A DNA stretch of 64,000 nucleotides, taken from assembly GCF_030269925.1 (NCBI RefSeq), contig NC_085127.1:9245501-9309500 (forward strand), in the 5' to 3' direction. Below the pieces are notes generated by a model. The model was not told where the DNA came from. It did no database searches and was given only the letters and a program-made list of their open reading frames with translations. The translations under genes were made by a program, and so were the position numbers. The stretch's first letter is position 1. Every line of letters starts with the position of its first letter. The stretch is from Bombyx mori. Lineage: Eukaryota > Arthropoda > Insecta > Lepidoptera > Bombycidae. Below are positions 10,585-21,670 of the stretch, piece after piece.

Positions 10585-11249
10585 AAAATGTACAGTATAA
10601 AATAACATATCCTTTTATGAATCAATTATGTGATTGTTTAGAAGCATATCAGATGTTTAATTATTTAACTGTTATTCAGCATAAAGAATCAAAGGTAGCA
10701 AGCAATCTAAGAAGTTTGAAATTAAATAGGGGACCATAACTTAGGAAATGTAGGCAAATCTTATGTTAATTTTGAATTCTCAATATTTGTTTTAAATGTT
10801 TTTGGAAGGCTATTAATTCTATACTATTTTAATACTAACAGAACATTGTTTCACAATGACCTTTTTTACAAAAAGGGTTGTGTTCTGGTGTTTAAGAGCA
10901 GTCTGAAAACCACTAGACCTACTTAAATGAATGCATGCAAGTAAACTTAAAAAAAATCTACATTTTATATTTCGCTCTCATGATAAATTATAAAATAGAA
11001 ACAGATGAGCTTTCAGGTAGTACACACATATTATTTATTCCAAATTTAATACTGGATGATGGAATTGGATAATAGAAAGTATTAAGTTTTACTTTATGCA
11101 ATAAATTAAACAATAATTATTGTGGCCTTGTAATAAAAGTAATTTACCTAGTTAAAATTTAAGTTATAGATTGCATATCATGGGTATATATAGTTGAATA
11201 AATCAAAATCAAATATAAGATTGTAATACTTTTCCCAAAGTAATGCAGT
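10585..11249 (+). promoter_or_regulatory. PIG-V 3' flank / 3' UTR
   Basis: AT-rich sequence after the TAG stop. AATAAA-type signals occur near 11101, 11133 and 11202; none can be chosen from sequence alone. Confidence 0.4.
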
Positions 11250-11505
11250 TACATATCAAGGAGTGAAATGTTATTTGGTTTAAGTGACATTTTACTTAAT
11301 ACGCGAAATTTATCTTTGGAATTACTCATAAATGTGCGTTTAATTTGGTGTTAGCTTATACAGTTCGATGTTTTTAATTGTACTGCAATTAAGTTTACTC
11401 CATTTAATAATGATATTTTTTTTAATTTTAAACTTTGAATGGCTCTCCTGTTATGTTGCAAAAATGTCACTCAAACCAAATAGCCTTTCACCCCTCGATA
11501 TGGTA
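11250..11505. mobile_element. MITE with about 40-bp inverted ends
   Basis: The left end TACATATCAAGGAGTGAAAT and the complement of the right end, TACCATATCGAGGGGTGAAA, continue in parallel through CTATTTGGTTTGAGTGACAT-type sequence. No coding sequence lies inside. It sits 3' of PIG-V. Confidence 0.7.
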
Positions 11506-11906
11506 GAGTAATTAAAGTATTTAAAAATTATTATTATCCAAGTAAGACTGCCAATAATAAGCTATGCTATGCCCATTTAAATTATAATCATAAGACCTAT
11601 TACATAAGCTTGACAATTTAGCCATTTGTTCTAGTCATAGTGAGAGAAATACTTAAAAAAAATAACATTATAATTTAATTTATTTTCACTATTTTTATTG
11701 ATAGAAATAAGACATTAACACATAAAAAACTAAATATATAGTTATCAAAACTTAAATACTATATTTACTACTAAAGTTTAATATCTTAGACATTCTGCTT
11801 GTCCGTCATTTCGCGCCGTCCATTTTAAATATTGCAATCACTAGGTTTTGTACAAATTTAAATCTACCTTTAATGAATTTAAATTACGCCTTATATCACA
11901 CCTATA

Positions 11907-12190
11907 CAGGGTGTATTGGAACCGATCCCGAAAATCTTTTAAGTTAGATAAAAATTATATTACTTTTCTTTCTGCTGCCTACAAATAACAAAAAAAATTT
12001 GAATTTTCCTCAATTTGTGAAATATTTTTTGTCAATAAACACAACTATAATCGGCAAACACGCGGAATATGCAATCACGGGTTATTCACAAAATGTAAAC
12101 ATCGTAATACAAATCTTTTTTTAAAAAATCAATGTTTTCAAGTTTATTTCCGTTTCCGTTGCGGGATCGGTATCTTTACACCACCGCGTA
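11907..12190. repeat. Possible MITE, short imperfect inverted ends
   Basis: GGTGTATTGGAACCGATCCCG at the left resembles the complement of the right end, GGTGTAAAGATACCGATCCCG. The inside is AT-rich and non-coding. The ends are short and imperfect, so the call is tentative. Confidence 0.45.
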
Positions 12191-13097
12191 TAAATGTGTA
12201 CACTTTGCATATACGACTATGCTTATTTTCATGCAATTTAGAAGTTTTACCTAAAAGCTGTTTTAAAAATTTATGGTTGTGAACTGTCTTGCAATTACAG
12301 ATAGTGATAGAATACACAATAATTGCAACAATTGCCTTTTAATAAATTAATGTGTAAAAACTGTGTACGACTTTTACTCAATAGCCTGTCACTGTGGTTG
12401 CTGTTGATGTGACCATGCGACGCTAGACTGATTGATTTTCTTTAAATTAATTAGGCCATGTCTAAAGATAAGTAGATTTGTATATCTAATCTTAAACTTA
12501 TTAAATAGGATAGTAAGATAATTATGATATAAAACTGTTTTCATATTATGTCATAGCAATTCTGTTATGAGACCAATGTTGGCATTTTAAAAATGATTAA
12601 AATGACATGACTATAGCTAAATAAGGAACTGTGGAAATTCCCAGTGGACCTAAATGACTATTTTCTCGCATTGAGGCCCCAAGGCACATACCAGAAAAAA
12701 CAAGAACTCTTAGGTACCAAATACCATATCTAGAGAGATTACAGACTCCAGTGGACCTGGTGCAGTATCCAGCGTATCTAACCAAATAACGAGGCAATAA
12801 TTACTACTTCCCGTTACTTATTGAGGTACAAGAAGTTTTTCTTATCATCTGTTCAGACAACATCAAATTGTGTCTTGTAACATTACTATTGAGTTCAATT
12901 AATTCAATCGGGAATTACATCTTATTTAGTGGAATTCGATATCCTGCAATATGGTTTTACAAAAAGTAAAAACCATTTTAGTCATTTCTATTAGACTCTG
13001 TGGACTTGGGGGAGTCCTGTGTAGAGTCGGGAAGCATAGCGGACATAGAAAGGTCGGCAGCGGTTTCCACACTAGGTTCACCGCCGCCGTCGCAGCC
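12191..13097. other. MBD2/3 3' flank
   Basis: The reverse-strand 3' UTR of MBD2/3 must lie here. An AATAAA complement occurs near 12142. Nothing else was recognised. Confidence 0.4.
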
Positions 13098-13264
13098 CTA
13101 GGCCACCGATAGAGCTTGTCGCAATCGCTGGCGAGCTCGCTTCACGCGCTCCTCTTGGCGTCGCACATCTTCCTTAGTGATTGTCACTGCAGCAATCAGG
13201 GGTTGTTCTGGGTTTAAAAAAACACCTGGATTGTCTTTTATGGCTTGTTTCGATCCTATTTGTC
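13098..13264 (-). CDS. MBD2/3: MBD2/3 exon 5 (coiled coil, stop)
   Basis: The acceptor ATTTCAG precedes GA/CAA/ATA. The exon encodes GQIGSKQAIKDNPGVFLNP and a charged helix KEDVRRQEERVKRARQRLR, ending QALSVA and TAG. The vertebrate MBD3 acidic tail is absent. Confidence 0.94.
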
Positions 13265-16200
13265 CTGAAATAATTAGAGAGTTGTTAAAAATGCAGAAAG
13301 TTTGTAACATTCATGAGTTTACAAATTTAAGTTCTTATGCTTAATTAAACTTAGTTTTCTTGTTATTCAAAAGGTTCTTTTTGATATAGTAAAGCGTGGG
13401 GTTTAGAATAATGTGACCAAAAATATGTCATATTAATATACATAATTTAATAAAAAATAATAATAATTTAAAACTTTATTCCCTTGGATATGCCAGAGAA
13501 AGATGGTCATGTATAGTTAACTCTGTAATTTGTCAAATATAATAATTCAGTTAAAGGCTAACATTATCAGTATCTAAAGCATCTATAAACTTTAATATAT
13601 TTTAGAATATGTATCCAAATTAAATAATTTATCACTGAAAACGAAACTAATATCTATTCATAATAAGACTGTTGGATGTCAAGCTGTAATAATGCCCATT
13701 TTTAGTTCAAATTCATTCAATTAATTGTGATGGTTTACGTCCAAAAATATGTTTTATACAATTTCAGTGACCTATTTCCTTGATGTTACTCACTGAATTT
13801 AGAACCAATGGCCAATTCGAAATGTTAATATTATATCGATATATATTTTATACTATATGGAATGGTACTGACAGATGTGCTGGATATATACCGAAGCTTC
13901 ATTTTAACCCCAGAATCGAACATTATTCAAGTATACAAGATAATGGAAGTCCCCTACAGTGCCTATTATCCTTACAAACATTCAATTCGTCGAGTCCTAA
14001 AGGATAAGATACACGCATTCGCATCGAGCGAATCGAAAACCATAAATGTACGTCTTTCATATACTCTGTGTACTTTACATACGTGTATGTTTTGTAATAT
14101 TGCAATAATCACAGAACAATTTTGAGTTCTCGTGGCCTGCGGGATAACCCGGTGCATTCGTATCACCACACCAGCACAGTCGCATCGCTAGATGCGATTC
14201 GAATCGCGCAGTAAAAATATAATTAGCGTAATTACAGGTGGTAGGGGGTCTTGTGACCCTGCACGGGTAGTTACCACTACATCGCCTATTTTTCCTGCAA
14301 AGCAGTAGTGCATTTCAATTTGAGGCGTACAGCAACCGTATTGAGACTCAGATCTAGTCTTAGGGTACCCACCTTGCGGCATTTACATTGTTGATGTCTA
14401 TGGATGGTTGATGCCGATCTGTGGTACTTAACACCAGATATTTGACATGATAGTAAAATTTTAAAACAGCTAATATGTATTTTTTTACCAGTTATAGGTT
14501 GTGAAGATACATGAAGTGCTGTAGCCAATGACTGGATAGTGGTGGCATCAGAAGTGTATGGTCCCAAGGATTTGATGTATTTTGGTAGACTTGTAGTTCC
14601 AATTACACCATTTGCATCACAAGCTGTCAATCCCTGAAATTTTTTTCTCTTATCGGTAAACTTGCTCAGTGTTTAACTGTTTAGTAAGTGTTTAAAAGTA
14701 AGTAGAAGTCTTACCTCTAGTCTTTTTTCCCAAAATAATTGTTTAGGCTTTTCCTGTGTCCCATGCTTGAGATCTGTTTTAACTTTACTGTCTTGAGTTT
14801 TGTAGACCGTCACAGGCTGTTTGAATATTGATGCTGTTTGACGAATTGGTGGCACTAATGAAGCATCATTACGTACACCCCTATTTAAATAAAATGATTA
14901 AATCTTTAATCTAATGTATTCTTATTTTGATAACAAAACTGCAAAGGATCTTACTGGTGGTAAGGCATCTTGTGATCCTCCACACCCATGAAGCAGTACC
15001 TACCCACCAGCCTGTCCATTTCTACCACAAAACAGTAATGTGTTCTGGTTCCAGTGTTAGGACAGTTGCTATACTACATAATTGAGATTTACATTGTGAT
15101 GTCTGTAGGCTTCCGGTAACCACCTAACACCAGATTAACTTTTTTACCCACATATGCAATAAATAAAATAAAAAGAGACACATAAATATCTTGTATTGCC
15201 TTTTTTGTGCCATCAAAATAGTTAAAACAACAGTGTATCATAATTGAAATTAATTTCCTTTAGAGCGGCAGAGAACATTTGTTAACATTATATTCATGCT
15301 ATTCGTTGATGTTTCACCGTGCAGAACATCAACCTTAGTTACATAACATTATAAACGGAAAAACAAAAACACAAAAAAAATACCAAAATACCAAACACAA
15401 ACAACAGCAACACAACATTTAACCATGAGACACAAATGTATTATGATGCACTAAGCCAGAATGTTATTAACAATAATGCTACATAACAGCTACTGTAATA
15501 TAAGTGTGTAAAGAATTTAACTACTGGTGCCAAATGATAAAGATATTTCAGATACAGATCTAAAATTTGGAATTTTGTTACTCCATTAAGAGTTTTATGT
15601 TTGTGGCCTAAAGTGGTTGATGAATAAGTGGTGTTTAGACATAGATCCGCACCTGTACAAGAAGATTGTAAAATGATTTCAAAGCTTTAATAAGCCTAAG
15701 CTTGTTAAACTAAATGATATAATGGTAATAATTCAATCAATTTTGAAGCTGTGCAACTGTGGAAACCTTTAGTGATGAACATTACAATTACCCAAACTTG
15801 CGGTAATGGATAATCCACTTAATACTAGGCAATTGACCCAGTATTAAGGTAAACATTATAATTTAAGCGTCTATTGAACATAACAGCATTACAGATGAAA
15901 AACACAAAGCACAGAATTGCACTAACAACTCACAACACAAGATAAGTTAGGACACTAATGGGAACCTGTAGTCAAACTGCGCTCGTGCTTTCTTGGCCTT
16001 GCACAGCAACATTGTGTTTATCTGACCTTGCTGAAAGTCGAAACACGACAGGTCCACACTATCACCGAGATAACGAACAAGCTCTGGCTTACTGCGAAAC
16101 TTTTTACCTGTTGGACTACAGAAAATATTTTCATCAGAAAGTGGTGGTTCAGTTATGGTTTTCAAGCCCTCTTATGATGATAAATGTGATGTGCTGTTAG

Positions 16201-16512
16201 AAATTTAAGAGATTAGTAGTTTGTTTCCAATTGCATATACTTTTCCCTAGTAATAATAAGTTTCTATATTTTTCAACAATTATAATTTTAACATATAAAC
16301 AAATGGTTACATTTAAATTTCTTATATCTATCCGTGATTTCTTTTTGTAATTTTTACAACTAATCATAATTATATTGACATAATGATTACCTGTAATAAT
16401 AAACATCAACCTTCCCTGCCGACAGACCTGTTTTTCTAACTACTTCCTCTCTTTGCCAGCCTTTGGGTAACGCTGAACAATCGGATCGTTTTCTTTCGAT
16501 AGATATGTTCAT
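13098..16512 (-). CDS. MBD2/3: Methyl-CpG-binding domain protein MBD2/3, complete (5 exons)
   Basis: MBD2/3 is the methyl-DNA-reading subunit of the NuRD/Mi-2 histone deacetylase complex. Reverse-strand exons 16512-16391, 16115-15966, 14880-14715, 14633-14489 and 13264-13098 join in frame into 750 nt, 249 residues plus stop. The protein begins almost directly with the MBD (about 7-67: ALPKGW, RKTGLSAGKVDVYYYSPTG, KKFRSKPELVRYLG). It continues with the MBD2/3-specific PPIRQTASIFKQPVT (about 101-115) and the QLFWEKRLEGL block. The C-terminus has a coiled coil (KEDVRRQEERVKRARQRLR), which in vertebrates binds p66/GATAD2. It lacks the Gly/Arg-rich N-terminus of vertebrate MBD2. It is convergent with PIG-V. 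Confidence 0.95.
14124..14440 (+). mobile_element. Bm1-related SINE, strongly decayed
   Basis: A tRNA-like head (CTCGTGGCCTGCGGGATAA..., GATTCGAATCGCGC), a body (GGTGGTAGGGGGTCTTGTGA, GTAGTTACCAC) and a tail region (GTACTTAACACCAG) follow Bm1 order but with many changes and gaps. It is antisense in the last MBD2/3 intron. A similar head fragment seems to lie at about 13985-14040. Confidence 0.7.
14489..14633 (-). CDS. MBD2/3: MBD2/3 exon 4
   Basis: The acceptor is AATTTCAG and the donor GTAAAA. The exon encodes GLTACDANG, LPKYIKSLGP and SLATALHVSSQPITG, matching the conserved C-terminal region of MBD2/3 proteins (human: IASALHTS..PITGQ). Confidence 0.94.
14715..14880 (-). CDS. MBD2/3: MBD2/3 exon 3
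   Basis: One base plus 55 codons, between the acceptor AAATAG and the donor GTAAGA. The exon encodes PPIRQTASIFKQPVT, highly conserved in MBD2 and MBD3, and KPKQLFWEKRLE. Confidence 0.94.
14950..15175 (+). mobile_element. Bm1-related SINE, 5'-short and decayed
   Basis: It starts at TTACTGGTGGTAAGGCATCTTG and ends AACCACCTAACACCAG ... GCAATAAATAAAA. It lacks the tRNA head and has many substitutions. It lies in the MBD2/3 intron between exons 2 and 3. Confidence 0.75.
15176..15965 (-). other. MBD2/3: Rest of MBD2/3 intron 2
   Basis: AT-rich intron sequence; nothing recognisable was seen. Intron 1 (16116-16390) and intron 4 apart from the SINE (13265-14488) likewise hold no further exon. Confidence 0.45.
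15966..16115 (-). CDS. MBD2/3: MBD2/3 exon 2 (second half of MBD)
   Basis: The acceptor TTTTCTGTAG precedes T/CCA/ACA/GGT. The exon encodes SPTGKKFRSKPELVRYLG, DLSCFDFQQG and KKARAQFDY. Its 3' end is placed at TACAG/GTTCCC because the phase then joins exon 3 as R-GVRNDAS. The donor GTTCCC is weak. Reading through it adds five residues and then a TAA. Confidence 0.88.
16391..16512 (-). CDS. MBD2/3: MBD2/3 exon 1
   Basis: The ATG is the complement of 16510-16512. Forty codons plus AG run to the donor GTAATC (complement of 16390 down). The exon encodes MNISIERKRSDCSALPKGWQ and GLSAGKVDVYYY. The intron falls inside the MBD, and the split codon AG/T restores the expected serine of YSPTGKKF. Confidence 0.94.
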
Positions 16513-17275
16513 ATTTACGGTTTATTTCTTTCTTCTTAATAAATCAAACCACAATAATATTCCAATTTCAATTTAGAGAATGTTTTGAGTATGTACCTAC
16601 TACACATTTCATGTAAACACTGAAACAGGTATGTTTGTGGTTTGTGGTGAGATCAAGTGAAGTAAGGTTAACTATGAACTTAAAATTTTTTAAGGAATTT
16701 TATGACCTGGTAACTAAGACCTTTAAGTTATGTCATTTTAATTTTAATTCTTATTTATATGAAAAATGATGAAATGAAATGATTAATTTGAAACATTAAT
16801 CAACTGGGATGAAATCAAATCAAATCAAATGAGATGAGATGATTAGGGATGATTGTCAACTTTAAAACATAGTTATACGCATATAGTAAGAATAAATGCT
16901 CACATGCTTTTAGTCGTAAAGTGCGTTTTGTTTATGGTTTTTTAAATGAAACTCATTACACTGAATTACTTTAGCACTACTACTACTGTACTGAGCACTA
17001 ATTAGTACAGGAAATGTAATCCATACATCGACAATTTTTTTTTCGTAATCTGAAAATTAACAAACTTTTTTGAAATGTAGCTTAAAAAATTGCGTTCAAA
17101 ATTCTCTTCCAGTATTGGTTGAGATAGAAGTAAGATCCATTGAGTAGAATGTGTACCTACAAGCCATGCCAAAGCTAAGTCTATTGCACGATATGCGTAA
17201 GTGAACTTTTAAAATATATATAATTGATAATAAAATGTCACTGACTCCATTTTTCATTTATCTATCTATCTTTCA
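16513..17275. other. MBD2/3 upstream region
   Basis: The 5' UTR and promoter of MBD2/3 (reverse strand) are expected here. A short run of CAAAT/GAGAT pentamers occurs near 16810-16845. No CpG-dense block or other feature was recognised. Confidence 0.4.
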
Positions 17276-17547
17276 GTACACATCAGTGGCGTAGCTACCC
17301 AGGGCCAGGCGGGGCAGTGCCCCGGGGCCCTCAAGCTCAGGGGCCCCTCGAATCTATACCAGAAATCTCGATTGAACTGAACTTAATTTTAAAAATTTCT
17401 CCTATTTTTAAAACAAATATGATAGGTTGCAGCCCCACTTTAATCATGACAACTCAGTTGAAAGAAATTCAAAAGTTATGCCTAGGGAATTCCCCTAAAT
17501 TCTTTCTGTAGGTTGGCAGTGTTGTCAATTTGACGGATAGTGATATG

Positions 17548-17990
17548 TTGGTCGAAGTCTAAAGGATAAGACGTCCGGTGCATTCGTTGTTGCGATGCAC
17601 CGGTGTTCGAATCCCGCAGGCGGGTACCAATTTTTGTAATGAAATACGTACTTAACAAATGTTCACGATTGACTTCCACGGTGAAGGAATAACATCGTGT
17701 AATAAAAGTCAAACCTGCAAAATTATAATTTGCGTAATCACTGGTGGTAGGACCTCTTGTGAGTCCGCACGGGTAGGTACCACCGCCCTGCCTATTTCTG
17801 CCGTGAAGCAGTAATGCGTTTCGGTTTGAAGGGTGGGGTAGCCGTTGTAACTATACTGAGACCTTAGAACTTATATCTCAAGATGGGTGGCGCATTTACG
17901 TTGTAGATGTCTATGGGCTCCAGTAACCACTTAACACCTGGTGGGCTGTGAGCTCGTCCACCCATCTAAGGAATAAATAAAAATAAAAAA
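17548..17990 (+). mobile_element. Bm1 SINE, full length, nested in hAT element
   Basis: The tRNA-like head (GTCTAAAGGATAAGACGTCC, GTGTTCGAATCCCGC) is followed by the complete body and the tail CTAAGGAATAAATAAAAATA. The first bases of the head differ from other copies. Confidence 0.92.
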
Positions 17991-18019
17991 GTGCGTTTTA
18001 TTATTCTACGATGTGCGTT

Positions 18020-18300
18020 TTATTGTGCATTCAAGTTAAGCCTCGAAGGCTCCGTCGGCCGGGTGGCCTTGGCGTGAGCTGCGCCGTCTGTTTGTAGTGT
18101 TTACCGCGGTAACCCTTATCTCATCCGGGTTTTGACCTCGGAGGGGATCGGACGCTTGGGCGAAAAGTGTAGGGGAGTTACTTAGTGCGGTAGGGCCCTG
18201 AAAACATTTTTGGACCCGCGGTTTCGCAGTCGCGGACTAGTCTCACATACCCCGCACGCAACCTAGGCGCGAGGACCTTGTAGGAGGTTTGGCCCCCAGC
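18020..18300. repeat. GC-rich block inside hAT element
   Basis: This stretch is much richer in C, G and CpG than its surroundings (GGCTCCGTCGGCCGGGTGG, CCCGCGGTTTCGCAGTCGCGG). It resembles UTR sequence of lepidopteran R1-type LINEs in composition, but no open frame or protein motif supports that. Confidence 0.4.
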
Positions 18301-18593
18301 CCGAAAAAAAAGGCCCGACCTTTATATAATAAACCCTTGAATGTTCTCTATTTCGTTTTATTAGCCAAACCTATACCAAGTATTAATTGTAATTTATGTT
18401 GTTACTGCTTAATATTTTTATTACCTGCCCTGCAGTGCACAAAAAATAGCATAAGTAGCTTAGCATTTTTAAAGTATTTGTATATTTCTTATTTTTATTT
18501 GATAAAACCTAAACAACTTACATAGCAGTGGGGCCCCATTTTTTTATTTGCCCCAGGGCCCTTGGTTACCTAGCTACGCCACTGGTCCACATA

Positions 18594-18760
18594 TGTCCAC
18601 TGCTGGACATAGGCCTCTCCCAAGCCTTGACACAACGACCGGTCCTGCGCTGCGTGCATTCAGTGGATTCCCGCGACCCTCAACAGGACGTCAGTCCATC
18701 TTGTGGGAGGCCTACCCACGCTACATCTTACGGTACGCGGTCGCCACTCGGAACTATACA
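18594..18760 (+). mobile_element. RTE-like LINE fragment
   Basis: The sequence starts GTCCACTGCTGGACATAGGC and continues CTCCCAAGCCTTGACACAAC, a segment that recurs widely in lepidopteran RTE-type retroposons. It has no open frame. A related short piece lies at about 49540. Confidence 0.6.
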
Positions 18761-18784
18761 AAATGTTAAGCAATAGCTTCATTT

Positions 18785-19115
18785 TTACTTATAATAATAA
18801 TAATAATAATAAGCCTTTATTGCTGTTTTACTAACTTAATACATTACTTAATATTAAATTAAATTTAAGTGCAACTTATAATCAATTATTCCGTTCGGAG
18901 TTCGGTGTGGTTTTAAAAACAGCTTGTCTCTCGACAAAGGCCTCCTCTAAAGATTGCCAATATTCTCGATTTTTGGCCATTCGACTCCAATGCGGACCGG
19001 CTACACTCTTTATTTCATCTTCCCAACGTTTTGGCTGTCTTCCTTTTTTTCTACAGCCATCCCGTGGGTACCACTCTGTAATTATTTTGGTCCATTTCTC
19101 GTATTTCTCTCTCAA
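18785..19115 (-). mobile_element. RTE-clade LINE 3' end with reverse-transcriptase C-terminus
   Basis: The reverse strand encodes about 77 residues with WYPRDGCRKKGRQPKRWEDE and SRMAKNREYWQSLEEAFVERQ, the conserved C-terminus of lepidopteran RTE-type endonuclease/reverse transcriptases. It ends shortly before a (TAA)n run at about 18790-18812. RTE elements end in short simple repeats. The rest of the polymerase is absent. Confidence 0.8.
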
Positions 19116-19119
19116 GATT

Positions 19120-20640
19120 TTTACTTATCTAATACTTATTCATCTCATCTCTTTTATTTATATTTCATTCTGTAACCAATTTAAAATGTATTTATATTTC
19201 ATTTTTGTACTACAGACACAGTCCGAATGTTTTGTTCTAAAGGAAATGGCTTTATTAAGTATGTTCCCTGTACCTCGTGAACGACGAAGACGGATGAATA
19301 AACACTCTATGATTTTAGCCTAAAAGAATAGATAGGTACGGTACCAGCCTACCTAGTACCTACTAAGATTAGGTTCATAGATTATACACTTAATATATTA
19401 GGTTTTTAATACCTATTTATGTGTATGAATTTAATTCTTATTGTAAACGGGAATTTTTGTGTTTATTCTTATTTGTTTTTGTGAAACAACTGTATTAGTG
19501 GTGAAAACAATCAGTGTTTCGAGAAGTGAGTGTTGGTTTTTTATGTTATGTATGTACTGTTGATTATTTCCCTCAGTGATGTCAACACCTACTTTGAGTT
19601 GATAGTATTTTATATTTGAAGTACTTTCACTTTGTTTTAGTTTGAAAAAGTTAATTTACTGTTAGCATACCACTAAAGATTTTTAATTTTTTTAAGTGTA
19701 ACATGGAAATAAGTTTTACAGTGAAAATACTGTAATTCTCAGAAACATCAGTCGGTGTTTGGTTTCTTTTAGGATTTATTCTAGTCAGTCGGTGTTTGAT
19801 TTGATTTAGCATTTTTCCAGTCATTTTCGTTTTGGGTGAATGGAAATAATAATAATAATAATAATATAAAATAATAATTTTTAGCTTTCTTACTTCAGTG
19901 TTTTTCAAGCAATTTAAAACAATTAATTCCGCAACAGGTGCTGTCCACCTTCTATTTTTTTAAATTCAACTTCATGTTGCTCTGGTTCGCTTACAGAAAA
20001 AAACTGATATTTTATAGATTGTCTTTACCCTTACTTTAAGTTTTAAGATTTTATCTTTTTTCATTGGAAACATAGGTTTAATTTTAGGTTTTGTCAATTT
20101 TAATACTATGAAATAATTTTCGAATTTCTTAATAAATGTACATATTTATTTTTCTGAGGAAAAGTCCATTTAAACTTTCCCAATTTGATTATAACTGTGT
20201 GCTTATCATTCGGTACTTTTTTTTAAATTACATATTCGAAATTTAGCTTACATAAGATCTTAGCAATTTCTGTCTGATTCAGGTGTGAGCATGAAATTGA
20301 CTGTTCATGCATACACTTTTTAATTTTTAACTTGTAATATAATATTTTTTAAGAAGTCATTCAAGAGGTTAAAAACATATATATCATTTTATGTTTCTTG
20401 TACCAGACATAGCAAGTGCAAGTACACTTAACACTAAGTTTTCAGTTTTTCTGGAAGTTCTAATTTTATAAAGGCATTTTGTATTTTATGCAATGTAACA
20501 TAATTGTTAGTTCTTAGAGTCAACAACTGAGATAGTGGAGTGTTGGTTAGATGTTTATTCTTTGAGGGTGTCATAGCTACTATAAAATAGTACTATAGAA
20601 TTTACTCAAAATCTTGAATCACACTAACATTTTCAAAATA
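19120..20640. other. AT-rich DNA, no recognisable feature
   Basis: Only a (TAA)n microsatellite at about 19844-19866 stands out. Confidence 0.5.
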
Positions 20641-20642
20641 TT

Positions 20643-20843
20643 TTACTCGCAGTAGGGCATCTTATGAGCCTGCACGGGTAGGTACCACCCTGCCTATTTC
20701 TGGCATGAAGCAGTAATACATTTTGATGCAAAGGGCAGCCATTGTATTATAAAACGGAGACTTCGAACTCATATCTGAAAGTGTGTGGCGGCAATTCTGT
20801 TGTTGATGTTTATGGGTAATTTATGGATAAACAGTGTGCTGGT
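20643..20843 (+). mobile_element. Bm1-related SINE, 5'-short and decayed
   Basis: The sequence CAGTAGGGCATCTTATGAGC, GGGTAGGTACCACCCTGCC and ATGAAGCAGTAATACATTTTG follows the Bm1 body. The tail is poorly kept. It lies just left of the Tc1 element. Confidence 0.75.
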
Positions 20844-21289
20844 CCAAAATAAGAAAAAAAATATTTGGAAAAAACTTGTACTTGTAAAAAACTGTATATA
20901 CAGTGGTGGTCATATAATTAGAAACACTTCTTATGAATAAAGAAAGTATAACATCAACGTACAAAATTTTTTTTAAAAAAAATTCTCCTACCTACGCCGA
21001 AAGTTCGGTTTTCCACCCGCTGTCTTGTAACTTTTTCTCCCTGGGTACAATGGCGCATGCGCGTTTGTGCCTACGTCTGCTCTCACGCACCTAAAATACT
21101 CCGCCATTGTTGTGCTCGGGTAATTTGCAATATTGTTTTTAGTGTAAAAGTGAAATAAACAAAAGGCAATAAAATTTAATAGTGAAGTATTAAACAAAGA
21201 TGAGTTCATCAGACAATTCTTATTTAATTAGTAGTTGTTTATTTAAAAATTAAAAAACAGATAAATTGTTTTTTTTATAAGTATGGCCG

Positions 21290-21360
21290 CCCCCCCTACC
21301 CCGCCAGGGCTTCGCCCCTGGACACCACCGGGGCTTCGCCCCTGGACCCCGGCTCGGTAC
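21290..21360. repeat. GC-rich hairpin direct repeat
   Basis: The motif GGGGCTTCGCCCCTGGA occurs twice head-to-tail (first copy one G short). Each copy can fold as GGGGC-TTC-GCCCC. It lies in a short GC-rich island inside the otherwise AT-rich Tc1 element. Confidence 0.7.
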
Positions 21361-21584
21361 TCCACGAACTTTCGGCCTGGTAGGAAAAAAAATAGTTTGT
21401 GCACCGCGGGAAAAAAGTTGGACATTTTCTCCCGCGTGTAAAATTGGCAAACACGTTTACTCCCTTGGTGCACAATATACTTTACACATTCAATAATTAT
21501 TAATCATGCAATAATATAGCCACTCAAACTCAAAAAACTCATTAAATGCATGAAATATAATACCTAATAACAACTAAGAGGCAA

Positions 21585-21670
21585 ACGAGCAAGACGGGTC
21601 ACCTGATGGTAAGTGATTCACCGCCGCCCACGGTCACCAGCGTTTACGCCAGTGCGTTGCCTACCCTTCA
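21585..21670 (-). mobile_element. Retroposon tail fragment
   Basis: GGCAAACGAGCAAGACGGGT, CACCTGATGGTAAGTGATTC and ACCGCCGCCCACGG resemble the retroposon tail family seen elsewhere in the window (see 25905), but as a distinct variant. It is nested in the Tc1 element. Confidence 0.6.

Larger units (their letters stand above)
17284..18584. mobile_element. hAT-type composite element with nested insertions
   Basis: The inverted ends CAGTGGCGTAGCTAC (left) and GTAGCTACGCCACTG-type (right: TAGCTACGCCACTG) are a classic hAT terminus. Subterminal GGGGCCC-rich segments follow on both sides. The 8-bp flanks GTACACAT (17276-17283) and GTCCACAT (18585-18592) match at 7 of 8 bases, as expected for a hAT target duplication. 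It carries no transposase. A full Bm1 and a GC-rich block are nested inside. Confidence 0.85.
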
